Origin: Eopsaltria australis
Taxonomy: Eukaryota; Chordata; Aves; Passeriformes; Petroicidae
Direction: 5' to 3'
NCBI GenBank assembly: GCA_034509425.1
Contig: JAVTVJ010001389.1
Coordinates: 1 to 64,000 of the forward strand
DNA: 64,000 bases
Below, one piece after another: positions 46,976 to 60,536 of the stretch. Made by a program: the position numbers and the translations under genes. How positions within the stretch are numbered: position 1 is the first letter of the stretch; every line of letters starts with the position of its first letter. The notes under the pieces are model-generated. The model saw nothing but the letters and a program-made list of their open reading frames with translations, was not told the DNA's origin and searched no databases.

Positions 46976-49900
46976 TTAAAAGCAGACAGTTATGTGGCAT
47001 TTATTTGGTTATACAGTTATATAAATTACTTTATTTATAAAAAGGGAACTAGAAAATATTCCATGGAGTTTTAAAAAATGAGGCCTTCTCATGTTCCAGA
47101 ACCACATTATGATAGGATTTGGTCAAAGGAGATGATTTGAAAATGGCAAGACAGTATATGCACTAATGAATATGCTATGCATGATGCAATGTAAGCTGGG
47201 TTTTTCTAATCAAATCTCCATTAATAACAATTTTTAAAGTGGACAGCACAAGAGACTTCACAACTGAAGGAAATATCTAGTAATTATGAACAAAAGGAAT
47301 GCTTTTTCTCAGTTATGGATCAAGATGTGAAACAATCATTAATTTGTATGGTTTTGGAAGAACAGTCACACATCTATTGTGCTGTCAAGCTAAAGGGAAC
47401 AGATCCAAGTTTTGAGAAGAATTTGTTTCATCTTGTACCTGGAACATTTACAAATATTACTGTGCCATTTTCTCACTGGAGCTCCCCAGGTAGAAGTTGT
47501 CAACTTCACAGCTAATGCACATGAACAGTAAATCACCTGCACCAGTCCAAATGATCCTTCCAAACTATTTTAAGTTTAGATATCTGATATTACACTGTAT
47601 GGGATAAAAGTCTTCATACTCTTGGCTCTCTGTGGTGATTTTAATGGCAGAGAAGTGGAAAAAAGAGCTTGACTGTGACCAGTTAAAATACTGCAAAGGG
47701 CTGGTAGCTAATTGCATTCCGAAGTCTTACGTCTATAAGCAACTACAAGCAGACTGCAAAGAGGGGAAAACAATTATTTCTGAAAAGAAACATAGTTGCA
47801 AATCTCCACTAAGAGTGATGATTCTAAGGAAGAGCAAGAAAATATTCCAATCAGACTGTGGCTTTGACAATCTTAGGAGTTTCACAGACATTTGAATTAT
47901 CTGACTGACAACAGTGAGATCCCCCAAATGAAGAGATGGTTCTGGACCAAATTTCTTCTGAAATGGGAAGCAGAAGAAGTAGTAGAGAGGAATAACAGAT
48001 CTGGCAAAAGAATCAGCAGAGGAAACTTATTCTTGCTGCTCTTCCTGCTGTTATTGTGGCCTGGGAATCATGTCTGGTTTGCTGCTGCTGATCTTGTATA
48101 CCACCAGGTTTGGTCTCAGAATCATTATTTTGCATATTGCAAAATAATGGCAACTATTCATTATACCTGCTGTGCCCAAATTTTGAAAACCTGGGCAGAG
48201 ATAAAAACATTCAGCTAAAATGAATCACTCAGAAGTAATCAACATTTGGGAGTGGTGAAAAATTTATAAATTACTCTTGAGCTTAGATAAATAGTCAATG
48301 TTCTGAAATTATTACACACTGAAAATTTGTATACTGTCTCCTATTGACCAGATAGATTAACAGAATTTGTATAAAATAAGCAGGCAATCAAATATATTAC
48401 TATAGCTATTCCTGTATATATATCTTGTTCTGCAAAGTGATGTATGAGTAGTTTTTTTTATTAATGATAGATAAAGATACGAAAAATAATATTTTGATGT
48501 GTACACATTAGACATTAATGTTTTGGTCTTGGGAAATTTTTTATTTTCACAGGGAAGATTCCATCAGCCCATTTGAAATATCTTCTCGAAATAGACTTCA
48601 AAAACAAAAGTAATGTAATTCCAGATTGAGTGGGTGACTCTGCCAAGCTCTGTGTGGCACAAGCTGGGTGCTCCAGGGAGGCCCTCTCTGATGGACACTG
48701 TTCCACCTCCTCCAGGAGTTCTGGGGGACAGGTGGGGCCAGAGGGAGGCTGATGGAGGTGATTACAGCCTGGGTGTGCTCACAGGGCCCAAAGGCCACAG
48801 GGCCCAGGGTTTTCTGGCTCTACACTGCTGACTTGTACCTTCACAGACCTCACCTGCTCTCTGTTGCCTTCTGCAGCTCAGTCAGTGTCCACCAGCTGTA
48901 CTTCTAACATTGACAGCTCAAGTCAATGCTTACAGTTAGGCTGGATGGATGGAAATGTCTCTGCACTCAGACAGGAAGGGACTTTGCAAGGTTACAGAGC
49001 AACATGATCAGATCAGCAGGGAAAAACAACTGCTGATGAGGGCACCAGGTTCCCAGCCCATAAATTGTGAAGATTTATACTTGAAAGTGGTTCTGGTCTG
49101 GTCCTTCCTACTGAATGTCCATTAATTGCTGCAGTTCAGCATGTTCAATCCTGGAGCACATCTCTGAGATCATTTTCATTCTTCATTAGGCTGCAAGAGC
49201 ACAGTGGACAGGGGCAGAGATGGTTCACCTCAAAAACACATTTCAGATTAGAAGAAAAACATTAACACAGATGCATCCATATGATCCTCAATTCTCTTTC
49301 CCTAATATACGACCAGATTTGTCCAATAAGCGAAAATCTATCCCTCCCAATGCCTCTTTAATTTTATTCCCTTGTTGTTTTCATCTCCTGGTTTTTTTCA
49401 GAGCAGTTTGACTATACAAGCATTTGGGCCTTTTTATACACAACTTCCCTCTGTATATTATGTAAGTTTTATATCTCCTTTCTTTTCTCAACAGCTACAT
49501 TGGTTTGTACAGTTATCATCCAACTGCATAATGCTTTGACAGAACAATTGCTGTGTCCAAGCTTCCTGTATTAAATCAGCATTTCTGAGTGTGGAGGCTG
49601 GAGGTTGCAAAAACAGAGGTGGTGTTTAACAGAGGGTGGCACCTATTTAAAATATGTTTTGGGGTGTTTTACTAAGGGGACACGAACAGAATTAGACTTG
49701 TTTTTGTTAAGTCTGAGAACAGAGCTTGAAAAAAATAAAAGCATTTCATAAATACTTGAACAATAATTTCTTTAATTTTACTTTAATTGCTATACAGTCA
49801 ATGCTTAAATTTTACAATCCTTAGTCACAAAGGACTTTAAGGTTATGCTGCAGGCAAGACTCGTTCCAAAACAAAAGTGGCAAAATACACACATCATTTT

Positions 49901-52900
49901 CTACTCATACACTATGCATTATTTGAATTTCTTCCTGGAAACCTTGGTCGAGTCTCAGTCATTCTGTACCTGGACGTTTGCACTGGGTGGTAAAGTGAGC
50001 CAGGTGCTGAGTTAGCAGCATCCCACTCTCATATATCTGTACTGCTGAGCACCCAAACCCATAGGCTACAGCAGCTGATATTCCCTACTCATCTCCAAAA
50101 ACCTTGAACTAGTTTTTGCAATGTTTTAAGTTTTATTTTGGAGATAGAACTTTTACCTTCTAGGGGTTCTGTTGACAAGAACTACAGGTCTGTCCTGATA
50201 AGGACACCACTCAGGACTTTTCTCAAAAATCTGTACAGTTTTGATGGGCCACACTCACTGACACAGCTATAATAACAGAGGATTTATAAAAGGAAATAGA
50301 TTTATTTGTAAATTTTTAAAAATTATTTTTTATTTTCTATACTTTCTCCAAAGCATATTTTGTTAAAATAGCTGTCCTGCCACTATTGGTCTGAGAGTTT
50401 CTGTATGTGTACGTTTCTGCTCCTTGACTGAATGCTTGTAAATTTTCAAATGGAAAAACAATAATTTTTTTCCTAAATTTTAGGAATTTATTAAGCTGAT
50501 GAACTTTCCTTATTTATTTTTTTATTGAAAATATATTCGAGGACTTTCAGTGTCTTTCTGCTAATAAGAAGTCTGAAGACTTTGTCTCTAGCAAAGCACT
50601 TAAATACGCACTTCATCAAGCAACTTTTTTCTCATAAAATTCAGCATATTTAGGGCTGTAGAGATTAAAGGTTGGGCTTGTGTGGGTACCTGGCTATACA
50701 GTAACACTGTAGATTGAAAATATGAACCTCTTTCTTTCTTATATGAGAAAACTTAAAAATTCACTGCATGCTTCAAAATATTGCCAGTTGGGTCCACCAG
50801 AGTAATGTTATTCCAGAACTGAGAAAACAGAAAAGGTCCTCCTCACTGGGTAGCTGAGAACATTCAGGGGGGCTGGAAACACTTGATGGAAGGTGAGAGA
50901 AGTAAACTTTTGGGATGGAAAATATTTATTCTTCATTGTATGGCCAGCATTTTATTTTGAACTCCATGATGGTCTTACACTATGATCACATGCACTTTTA
51001 AGCCTTCCCCTCATCATGATCACAGGAGGGAAATTGCAACACATTCAGACTATTGCAGCATTTGCCTTGAAAATCACTTCACCTCCAGCAGGGACCAAAT
51101 TACACTCCTGGCTTCATCCAGTGTTTAGCTTTTCTGAGTGTGCACCTTCATGGCAGCAACATAAAGTCTGTCAGAATGCTCACTGAATGTTTTCTGCCAG
51201 TTTTTCAGCAAAACACCCTGTTCATAGCAACACATTACCAGAAAGGATACTGTAAGCCAAATAAAGATATGGACATTTCAGTCTCCAAAACTTGGTTCAA
51301 TTATGCCAAGGAACCTGCAAGGATCTAACAGGAGTCTTTAAAGAGACGCTGACTTGACTGAGTCTTCTCTGGCTATGTCAATTCACATCACTGTGACAGA
51401 CATCAGCCATGGTTTCCTTATTTTGCTGTTTCCTTCTAGTACTAGATGTTTAGAGGGCATGACTGGCAAAGAATAAAAGAAAAGAAACTGGAGAACTCTG
51501 AACCAAAGTTTGGAACTCAGTGTTCTACTTTAGACCTTCTCCTGACAAGTTCCAAGCCTGATGTACACATGATGTTGTAAGGGTTTGTTCAGGCTCCCAA
51601 GGAGAGAAGGAGATATATGGGAAAGGTTAATTTTTGGACAAAGGGACAAGAGACTTATGGAAACAGAGTTCTTTTCCATCTGTGGCTTGAAGGTAGATAA
51701 CACTTTTTGACAAGAAAACTAAGCACTTGTACATACAATTATTTAGATGTGTTTAATAGAAGCAGTAATGGGGAAGGTTACAACTGCCTATTAGTACAGC
51801 TGAGACATTAGAGTCTTGTTCTTGTGCTTCTCAGACAAGCACTTTAGAGCTGTGTGCCCTATCATTATTAGCCTAAACTAAAAGAGTAGTTTTCTATATC
51901 AGAGTGGGGTTCCAAGTGTCAAAGACTATAAAACAATATCCAAAATTCTTAGTTCTTCATTATTTTATTGCTAGTTTGTCTACATATAGGAAATTTTTGA
52001 AAATTAAGGTATCACTTACAGTAAGACTTGGCTTTTCACAAGACAAAAATCATTTAGAAGTCAGTAAATGATGAATATCCCAGTGACTGATTTAAATGTA
52101 GCCCACGGATGTATCACATTCGTAAAGATAATAATCTTTAAAAAGAATGGCCTGTTTTAGTATCTAATCTGGTAAGGGCATCTGCCCACACTGAGCCCAT
52201 AGCAAGAATATGGCTATGGAGAAAAGTGACTCAGTTTGCATTCAATAGGAATGGATCCCACTAGCACAAGCCAAAAGGAAGTTTTGTGCCTCACCCTCCT
52301 AAGCCCCTTTGAATATCCCAGCCATTTATTCTGCCAGATGGGCGGATGACAAGCAGCAATCAGAAACTCTCTGGTTTAGTGCTATTAAAATCATTACTGG
52401 AGAAATTTGGAAAAAAGGCATCAGCATTCTTTCATTGCATTAAAATATTCTGTCTTTTATGAGCTGAGTCATAACAAGCTGAGACATATTTACTACTTAG
52501 ACAATTTTTAAACATTATAGAGTACTTGCTCAGAATATGACTACCATGAGCAAGACAATTGACATTTTCAACTTTAATATGAATAAACTCCAACATTAGT
52601 ACTGCAACAATGCAAATGACTGCAGTACCTCTTCCATTAATACTACTCAACCAGGAAATTACTTTAAATTATGGTCGCTGGCAGTTATGTATCTTGTATT
52701 TATGACTTCCCAGCAAATGCAGCTCAGAGTGGAAAGGCACACTTTACTACTATAAGAGTGAAACTTGCTTAGTCTTGGGGTTTATTTGTTTGTTTAAAAT
52801 AGATGAGATGTTACATCCCTCCTACTGAATTTCACCACAAGAGCTGTCAGTAGACCATCTGAATTCTGTTTCCCAACCTATATCAGGATCCTTCTGAATT

Positions 52901-54429
52901 AGATTTATTGTTGCTTTCCCTCAATCGCTCCAATCCACAGCACTTTCCTCTCTGATGATGAGAGCTAAAAATAGTTCCCTCCTGAGCCCAGCTCAGTAAC
53001 TGTAATATCCAAACACACAGAGAAGGCAGATGTGCTAGTTGGTAGCTGAATGTTCTCTTTCACCACTTCCAGCCAAGAAATAAGGCCTCAGTGCTGGGCT
53101 CAGAATAAGGACTGAAGTCTGGAAAATTTGTGCTTGATGTGTATGGTAAACTGCTTTTGAACAGTGGGAACAAAGTCAATTACAAACAAAGAGGCAACTG
53201 TAGTAACATTAATTCACTTTGGTGCAGGGGCAAGCCAACCCTTCAAAATAAATAGATTAAAGGGTGTGTCAGAACAATGAATAATCAGTCAAAGTAACAA
53301 TATTAGCAATACAGAGTTATTTAAAATCTGCAGACATCTTTTCTATGTTTGAAATATATATTTTTAATTTTTTTTTAAATTTCTTTATTCATTATTGCCT
53401 GCCATAGTGAGAGAAAAGAGATAGCAGTCTCTTAATCTGTGAGTGATCTTAATTCAAACTGGAACTGGGTTACCCAGTAAAGAGGGTTGCAAGATGTATG
53501 TGATGCCTACTGCATATGGGTTTTCTTCTCTCTATTTCTTCTACTAATCAATAAAAGCTCTTTAAAGTGAAAGAGTTCTTCCCAATAATGCAAAGTAAAT
53601 GATACTATTTCTACATTTTACACTCTTAAATGCTTTGCAGTTAGGCTCTGTGCCAGAATTCTACTTCACTAGATCATTACTTGTATAACACAATTAGGTA
53701 TGCAGACTGTACTCCAAATGAAAGCACAGTCAAGCATCCTCCCACATACGGACATACTAGAGTTATTTGGACAACATTTGCAGAGGTTAATGCAACCCCA
53801 AAGACTCTACTTTGGACATCTTATTCAGATTTTGCTAATATCAATATTTTTTTTTGCCTAAGACCCAGCTTCAGCATCCAGCAAATCCAAACATCAACAC
53901 TGCATTTGTGTTTGGTCATACTTGACACCAGGTGTATGTAAATGGTTTTTATGTCATCTACATGACATTTACTGTCATTCAAAATGGTCCTGTGCAGAAT
54001 GATTACACTTGGCAGTATGAAGAATAACCCAATTTAATTCAACTCATTCTTTGTGAAATCCTTTAGTATGGACAGCAAAGGAAGGCAGCTACATAGAATC
54101 AAGGCTCTACATGAGGTACAACAGAGACAAGGAGGACAATGAACTCCCTAAATGTGTCTATAAGAATAAATTATATTTTACTTGTGAATTTGACCTTCTG
54201 TGGCAGTAAACAGTTAAAATATTCCCCAGCAGATATTTGGCAAATTCCAGCTACTTTAAGTCCCTCAAATTCTCTGATTTCATTTTGCTCCAATAACTAG
54301 CCAGGGACATTTGCTAATAAACCATTTGTCTGCCTTCTTCTGGAAGGGAAGCATGTAAAATCAAGTGAGTTGTAGTAGTTTGCAGCTTACATGTGTGTCT
54401 GATACCTAACCAAATTGTCATTGATTGTG
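46976..54429. other. AT-rich non-genic sequence
   Basis: Adjacent plus-strand frames at 47632-47895 and 47892-48218 (different frames, non-ATG starts) are unrecognised. A 12-bp perfect hairpin lies at 48123-48149. A GC-rich patch at 48620-48900 is open in several frames without a known product. No transposon family was recognised in the remainder. Confidence 0.45.
48123..48149. repeat. Perfect 12-bp inverted repeat
   Basis: CATTATTTTGCA (48123-48134) and its exact reverse complement TGCAAAATAATG (48138-48149) are separated by TAT. Being AT-rich, it could arise by chance. Confidence 0.85.
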
Positions 54430-55018
54430 TGTAGGATTCCTGCTGACACTTCAAAACCTGGAAAATTGGGACTGATCTTTGACCTGAAGTGAAACATCCT
54501 CCAGATGCTTGTTATGATGGAAGGATTATATTTTGGCCCTCCACAGGTAGCTGCTTTTACACTGAAGAAGGGAGAGAGAATTCAAAAACCAAACACTGCT
54601 GTAATTATTGTAGAAGGAAATGGCATCCCTGGAGTATTGTCAGAAGAGGGCAGACAATGGGATCCTCAGAAGGACACTGATATCAGTGTCACAGATGACA
54701 CAAAGGATGACCTCCAGAGGATGAAAACAATCACATGCAGATTCAGCAGTGCTCATCTGAAATGTGGTTATGCAACTTGGCATTGAGTGGCTCAAATATA
54801 AACTGCCAGATGATCCAGGAATGGTTGGACATGGTGTTAATAAGCACAGAGCCATGAGCCAAGGACTCTGGCTGTGGAAAGCCACTCTGTCCTGCTCCAC
54901 TGGAGATCTGCTCCCACCTGCTCTTCATGGCTCTGACCCTACACTCATTATCAGTTCTGACAAGGCTGTGCCTATGGGTGTTGCCCATTCTGTTTCAGAC
55001 AAAATGAGACAATGAGAC
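54430..55018 (+). pseudogene. Coding-like block, unrecognised, with stop and frameshift
   Basis: A frame reading IPADTSKPGKLGLIFDLK stops, then continues open from 54493. Its ATG-started part (54505-54786, 93 codons) includes GLYFGPPQVAAFTLKKGER and AVIIVEGNGIPG. One frame over, 54764-55015 continues for 83 codons and includes YKLPDDPGMVGHG and DPTLIISSDKAVPMG. The two frames overlap by about 22 bases, so one frameshift would join them. Amino-acid make-up (charged, glycine- and proline-containing, few low-complexity runs) is protein-like. GTGTAG at 54429-54434 could be a splice acceptor, but the pyrimidine tract is weak. I do not recognise a family. A decayed exon, retrogene or transposon protein are all possible. 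Confidence 0.4.
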
Positions 55019-56574
55019 AGTTTATCTTAAACCATATAAGCACTACTGCTTAGTCTTTTTTTAACCTAGCTCATTTCAAGTGCAACAAGTCACAGTAGGT
55101 TTATTTTGAAATGTCTGATAGAAAACTGAGCTGACTGACACACCCTCACACCACCCTGCTCCCCTGTTACTCCACTGGTGGCCTTTGCCAGGCAGGCAGA
55201 CAAAGCTCACCGGATTCTGTAACACCAGAAGTCCCTCCAAGGAGAAACATTAGATGTGTATGCCTACAGCCCTTAGGATACATATTGGTAAAATTTCTTC
55301 CAAGGGTGACACTAATCTTTAGACTAGACTAAGCCTGCTGTGTTACTAAGGGGGAAAAAAAAAAAAAACAAACCAAAAATATAACCACAACAACAACAAC
55401 AAAATTCTCAGAAATTCCAGCCTCTACCTTTACTCTTCTTTGGAAAAAGTCTGTCTAATGACATTGCTGCTCAGAACGCAGCTACTGTAAAACATCCTCA
55501 ACTGTTTCTGAGAAAATGTCAATTTCTTCTACATCTATTACTTCTAATATAGAGACCATAAAGCTTTTTTGTATCACAGTAAGTTTATCTGAGCTATCTG
55601 GAGCACAGAAAAAAATGAAAATAATTTTCTATCATTGTTTTATGAAGTTATTCAGAGGATAGAAAGAAAAAAAATAAAAACTGCCTTGTAGACAAAGAAA
55701 GGGTGGGAAGCAATTTATCCTTCTGCTTCCTTATTATATAACCAATTCCTATTCTTAAGTGCACAAATAAGAGTAAATTGGAATAAATCAAATAAATTAC
55801 ATTTCACAGTTTCAAGCTCTACATTATGTCTTGGCTGTAATAATACATATTATCATTAATGGCTTTCACTTTACAGTGCTGGAAGTCAGATTTGTTATTG
55901 TCATCTTCATTCCTTGACCTTTACTATCAGCATTGCTCACATGAAAGTATTAGCCTGCTGTCACACTTCAAGAAACCATGTAATAAGGTCAACTACGCAT
56001 CACTCTAAGTCATCCAGGACTATTTTGCCATATTTGCTTTGTGACAAATGTGTGAGATCACTGCAATTATCTACAATGATAGTTAGACTTCATGCTATAT
56101 ACAATTGAGATTTCAATTATATTAGAAAATATAGTGCCAAAGGACTGGTGCAACATTTTATCACCATGCCATTTAATTGATATGCAGCAATGGGCAACTT
56201 CAATTTCTGAGCAGAATATTTATACTCTGGAGAAATGTGTAAGTGAAAAAACATTTTCTACCCTCCAATTAAAAGGTCTTATCTGCTTTTTTGTTTTGAT
56301 ATTCATTAGGATTTGCAAGGTTTGCAAGGTTAGATTTCATATAAGAGTTCAGAACTGAGGAAATAGTTTTACTGCTGAGCATTTAAATTCCTACGGAGAT
56401 TTGTGGGATACTCCTGTATATCAAAGAAATCTGCATTAAGAGTATGCTTTTCCTTGTATTAAGGAAGATGGCAGCAGAAAAATGCTGTTCAGCAGCCACT
56501 GCCATAAAATGATAAAAATGCAATTACATTACCAAGGGACCTAATTTTGACAACCCGAGAGGGTAACTGCATTT
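55019..56574. other. AT-rich non-genic sequence
   Basis: Contains an A14 run (55355-55368) and a (CAA)n run (55386-55403). No gene was recognised. Confidence 0.5.
55355..55403. repeat. A-rich tract plus (CAA)n
   Basis: A14 followed by A-rich sequence and about five CAA units. Confidence 0.85.
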
Positions 56575-56654
56575 TCTGCTTACAATATATAGAAGATCCT
56601 GAGCACTTGAATCTTCTGCTTAGAATATATAGAAGATCCTCAGCACTTGAATCA
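56575..56654. repeat. 40-bp tandem duplication
   Basis: Two adjacent copies (56575-56614 and 56615-56654) differ at only about three positions (ACAAT/AGAAT, CTGAG/CTCAG, and the last base). The low divergence implies a recent local duplication. Confidence 0.93.
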
Positions 56655-59600
56655 GAGTTTTTTGAGCTCTGATTGTTATTCCTTACACTGAGGATGGAGG
56701 ATGCTTTTATTCTGTGGCTGAAAAGGAAAAAGGAAGACACATTTAGAGCGGCAGTGGATGAGTGGAAAGGCCTCCCAAGGGACGATCAGGCAACTGGCTG
56801 GACATTTACATAACCAGAAGTGGTCCAAAGCTATACAGATAGTTGGTATCTCTGCTTTGCAAATCAGAATGCACAGTGGCTTCAGCTCTTGCTACTAGTC
56901 CTAAATAAAGTGGCCAGGCCATTGGAGCACTAATTATCACGAACAACACAGGCAAAGGTCAAAAACCATTTAGTTGAAAGGACAGCTTGTGGAAAAAGGG
57001 ACCTAAAATATATTGCATGGGGTTTTTTTCCCCTTCTCTGATCTCGAAGTTCTGAGAAGGTCAAATGCTTATTCACTAGTCAATTGCCTGGTCAAGGATT
57101 GCTCAGTTATTTATGTTTTATAGTAGCTGGAGCTATAAACAACTAGAAATTGTATTCTGAGGTTACCTATGCATGTATACATCAAAGAATCAGAAAAAGC
57201 ACAACATTCCTTTCTTGTTCAGCTATAATAAAAAGAAAAATTCAAGCAGCTTATGCAGTTCTCATGTCCTCATTAACGGAAAATATTTTTCAAAGGAGAG
57301 AATTTTCAGGAAAGAGCAATAAAATTAGATGTGAATTTACTAAGAAAGATTTTAAAAATTTAGTCTCACCCAGAAACAATGTAATATAGACATAGTGGTA
57401 GACTGAATATACTGGGTGTAATATATATTATTTAGGGTTTATAGGATAAAATTAACAACAGTTAATAGAATTAACATCAGGAAAGGAAACAGGAAGATCA
57501 ACCCATGCTGTGTGGACATTTTAGGAACGAAATCACTGGCAATATTATGCCACTTCTAGTAACAGATCAGTGTACTGAGCCCTTGGAAGCATTCTCAGAA
57601 AGCATGGTATGTTCTGCCATGGAGAGCAGTCAGTTCAATGGCAGGGAAAAGCAACTGCTTTTCTACCTCTGATTTTTATGCCTGTTAACTCTTTTTTCCA
57701 GTACTGCTGTGGAAAGAACTCTTGATAATAAAAGGCATTCAGCATAAAACTTAAATTTCCATAAAATTACTTATAGGTTTTGTAGAAGAGCAAAGGCAAT
57801 TATTTTCTTCCCTGGAAATAAATAATCAAGCTTTCTGTAGTGAAAAGTTTTGAAAGCACATAAAGCACACATTTTTACAGAAAAGTAAATTTTCCCTGAA
57901 GAAATGGGAACTATTACACATTTATTAATGTTTACACTGTTGACATTACTTATTTTTGCTTTCATAATGATGCCTTATTTTAGGATAAGAAACGACCTCT
58001 ATTTCTGTTTCGTGCATTACTTGTGTGTAGCAGCTGATCTTCTGCTAAATGAGCAAAAAGTGTTTTTACAAGTGTACTAACATTTCTGACTCCTTCTCAT
58101 TGACCCAGTGCTTTCATTTTTTAACCCAGTTCATTGAAGGTTTGTTGCAGAGAGCTTAGAAACTTTGACTTTTCCAACAAGCATCTCTCTCACCCATATG
58201 TATACTGCCTACTACCTAGTGAATTAAGAAAGCAGCAGGTAATAGGACACATCCTTCATGAGGACTCTGAGCAATTCTTGTGCACCTCACATTCCTAAGT
58301 CACACAGAATGACACATAAATTATATGGGGCTGGTATGGGGTTGCTAGGCAGCTGCAAACACCTGTGCTAGGTTTCTTACTTGCACGCCCAGTCTGTACA
58401 AAAAAAGCTGTGGGACTCCTGATGGGCTGTTATCCTTCAACCCATGAAAAACAATGTAGTCAGGCAACTGTATAGTATTAACATTATTTATTCATGTCTA
58501 GATTTCCCAGCTAAAAGCCAGGCTCCAATCTGCCAATTGTTATGTACACACCATGGTAAAATAACATCTGTACTGAGGAGTCTACAAACAAGGCATTCCA
58601 AAAATAGCAAGAAAAGAAGAGGCACATGCAGGAGGAACTTGCTTTTGTCTAAGCAGCAAAGCCAAGAAGACTGTGAAGTAGGTCAGCACTGTGGTTAATA
58701 GGTAATCATCTAAAATGCAACTCACTGTCATTAAAATCTATTTTCTTTTTTTTTATAAGCCATAATTAATTTAATAAAAATAATTAGAAATGAGATTTAT
58801 TTGCAACTATGTACTTAGTCATTGCATTATACTTATCAAAAGACCATGATGATATAAGTCCCACACATCAAAATTTTTATTATTTACTTCGAAACATAAA
58901 CATACATCTTCACATATTCAAATTCCTTATTAGAGTAAGTTTTTATCAGAGGGCATACCCATTCTGTCTACATAAATCTGCTGCCAAATAATCTGAATGG
59001 GTATTTTGCATAGTTAGCACTGTATGAATTTGTTGTGCATAGATTAATCCAACTTCATATTACTTTACACTAAGATATCTAACTTAACTCATTCTTTATT
59101 TCCCGGGGGAATACAATCAAATTCTGCACAGAGCAGCCCAATTCATGTCTATTGGACATACTGATTCAATACCAAGGGATAGTATTTCATGTTTTTAGCT
59201 TGCACAACTCAACTGGAGTAAATACAATATACAACTTTGAGTTGACAACACTGGTCTCAGTCCAGCAGAAGATATGTGCAGTCTTCCAGATCATTTAAAC
59301 ACCAACATACTGGATTTTCTCATCCCACAGCATGTCTGTGTCCTGAGGGAGATTTCTCTTACAGTCCAGTTTCATGATCTGTTTAAGACAGCAAGATACA
59401 GTGCTGTGACTGAAAAGGGCCATCCCACCCTTTTCTTACCACCAGCCTGCTCAGTTTCATGACACCATGTATCCCCTTGGGCTGCAGTAAGCATTTGTGC
59501 AGCTGCACTCAAAATTAGTCAGGAACTGGTGTAAGCTCAAAAAAACCCAGAACAATGAAAATTAGTTGGATTCCACAGACTGAAATGGGAAACTGTGTGA

Positions 59601-60536
59601 GATGAGGAATTGGTGGAACTGTCCCTTTTGGTAGATGATCATCCATAATTTAAACATATTTGCAGTCTTGACTTATTTAGAAATTTGTCTCAAAATGTTT
59701 ATTTTTTATAACATTTTTTTATTTTGTCTATAGGTCTAGTATCTCAGGTTTTCTGTTCCCCAAAGTACTCTTCCTATCCCATGTCATAAATCCATTCATT
59801 GTCTGTTCACAAATTATTGGCCAAAATAAATCTGTGGCACATTCCTCATCATAAGGTGCTTGTCTATTGGGAAGCCCAACCGTAGGTCTTCTCAGACTTC
59901 ATGACTGCACTTTTTCGAAATGTCGTGTATCAAAAGTCTAAAGTTACACGGTGGTCAGAGCCTTCTCTTTTTGCATGTCCAGGATTTTGTATTCACTCTA
60001 TGTTCCCCAATCTGCAGTTGATCTATGTATCCTACTTAAGGGGTATTTCACTTTCGATAATAGAGCATTTTCGTAGCTTATCAAGACAGGATGTAGAACT
60101 TACTAGCACTACAGCCACCAAGCTGATTAGTGCTAAAAATGTTTTCTTTGTGTAATAAAAGTTCATGTAGAGTACATCAGAAGTAACTCTACCCTGCAGC
60201 ACTACTAGGTGTGTCCTGTCCCAACACTGCCATTTCTCCCTCCTGCCTGCTGTGAGCTCTTCATCCTTTCAGAGCTCCCAGTTCTGACTTCCAGGGCTGC
60301 CTAATCTTCTTTGCAGCCTCTCCTGTCTCCTGCCTATTAGCTATGAGTCTTCATAAACTTGAATTGACTTTACTTCTCTCCAAGTTATACACTTCAGAGC
60401 ATTTTTTTTTAGCAGAAGACTCCAGATGAAGTCATATAAGACTTGAAGAGAATGAAGTGCCATGCTTTTTATGATGACTGAACTAAAGCTTAGAATAGCA
60501 ATTTACAATTCATTGTAAAAATGTGTTGTCCTTTCA
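56655..60536. other. AT-rich non-genic sequence
   Basis: A segment at 59880-60165 keeps several CpG sites, has an 84-codon plus frame (59901-60155) and ends beside AATAAA (60153-60158). No known product is recognised. Nothing else was seen. Confidence 0.45.

Noticed and set aside
47632..48218. Two abutting plus-strand frames of 87 and 108 codons
   Set aside because: Both start at non-ATG codons, are in different frames, and show no recognisable domain or compositional shift. Kept only as a note in the interval entry.
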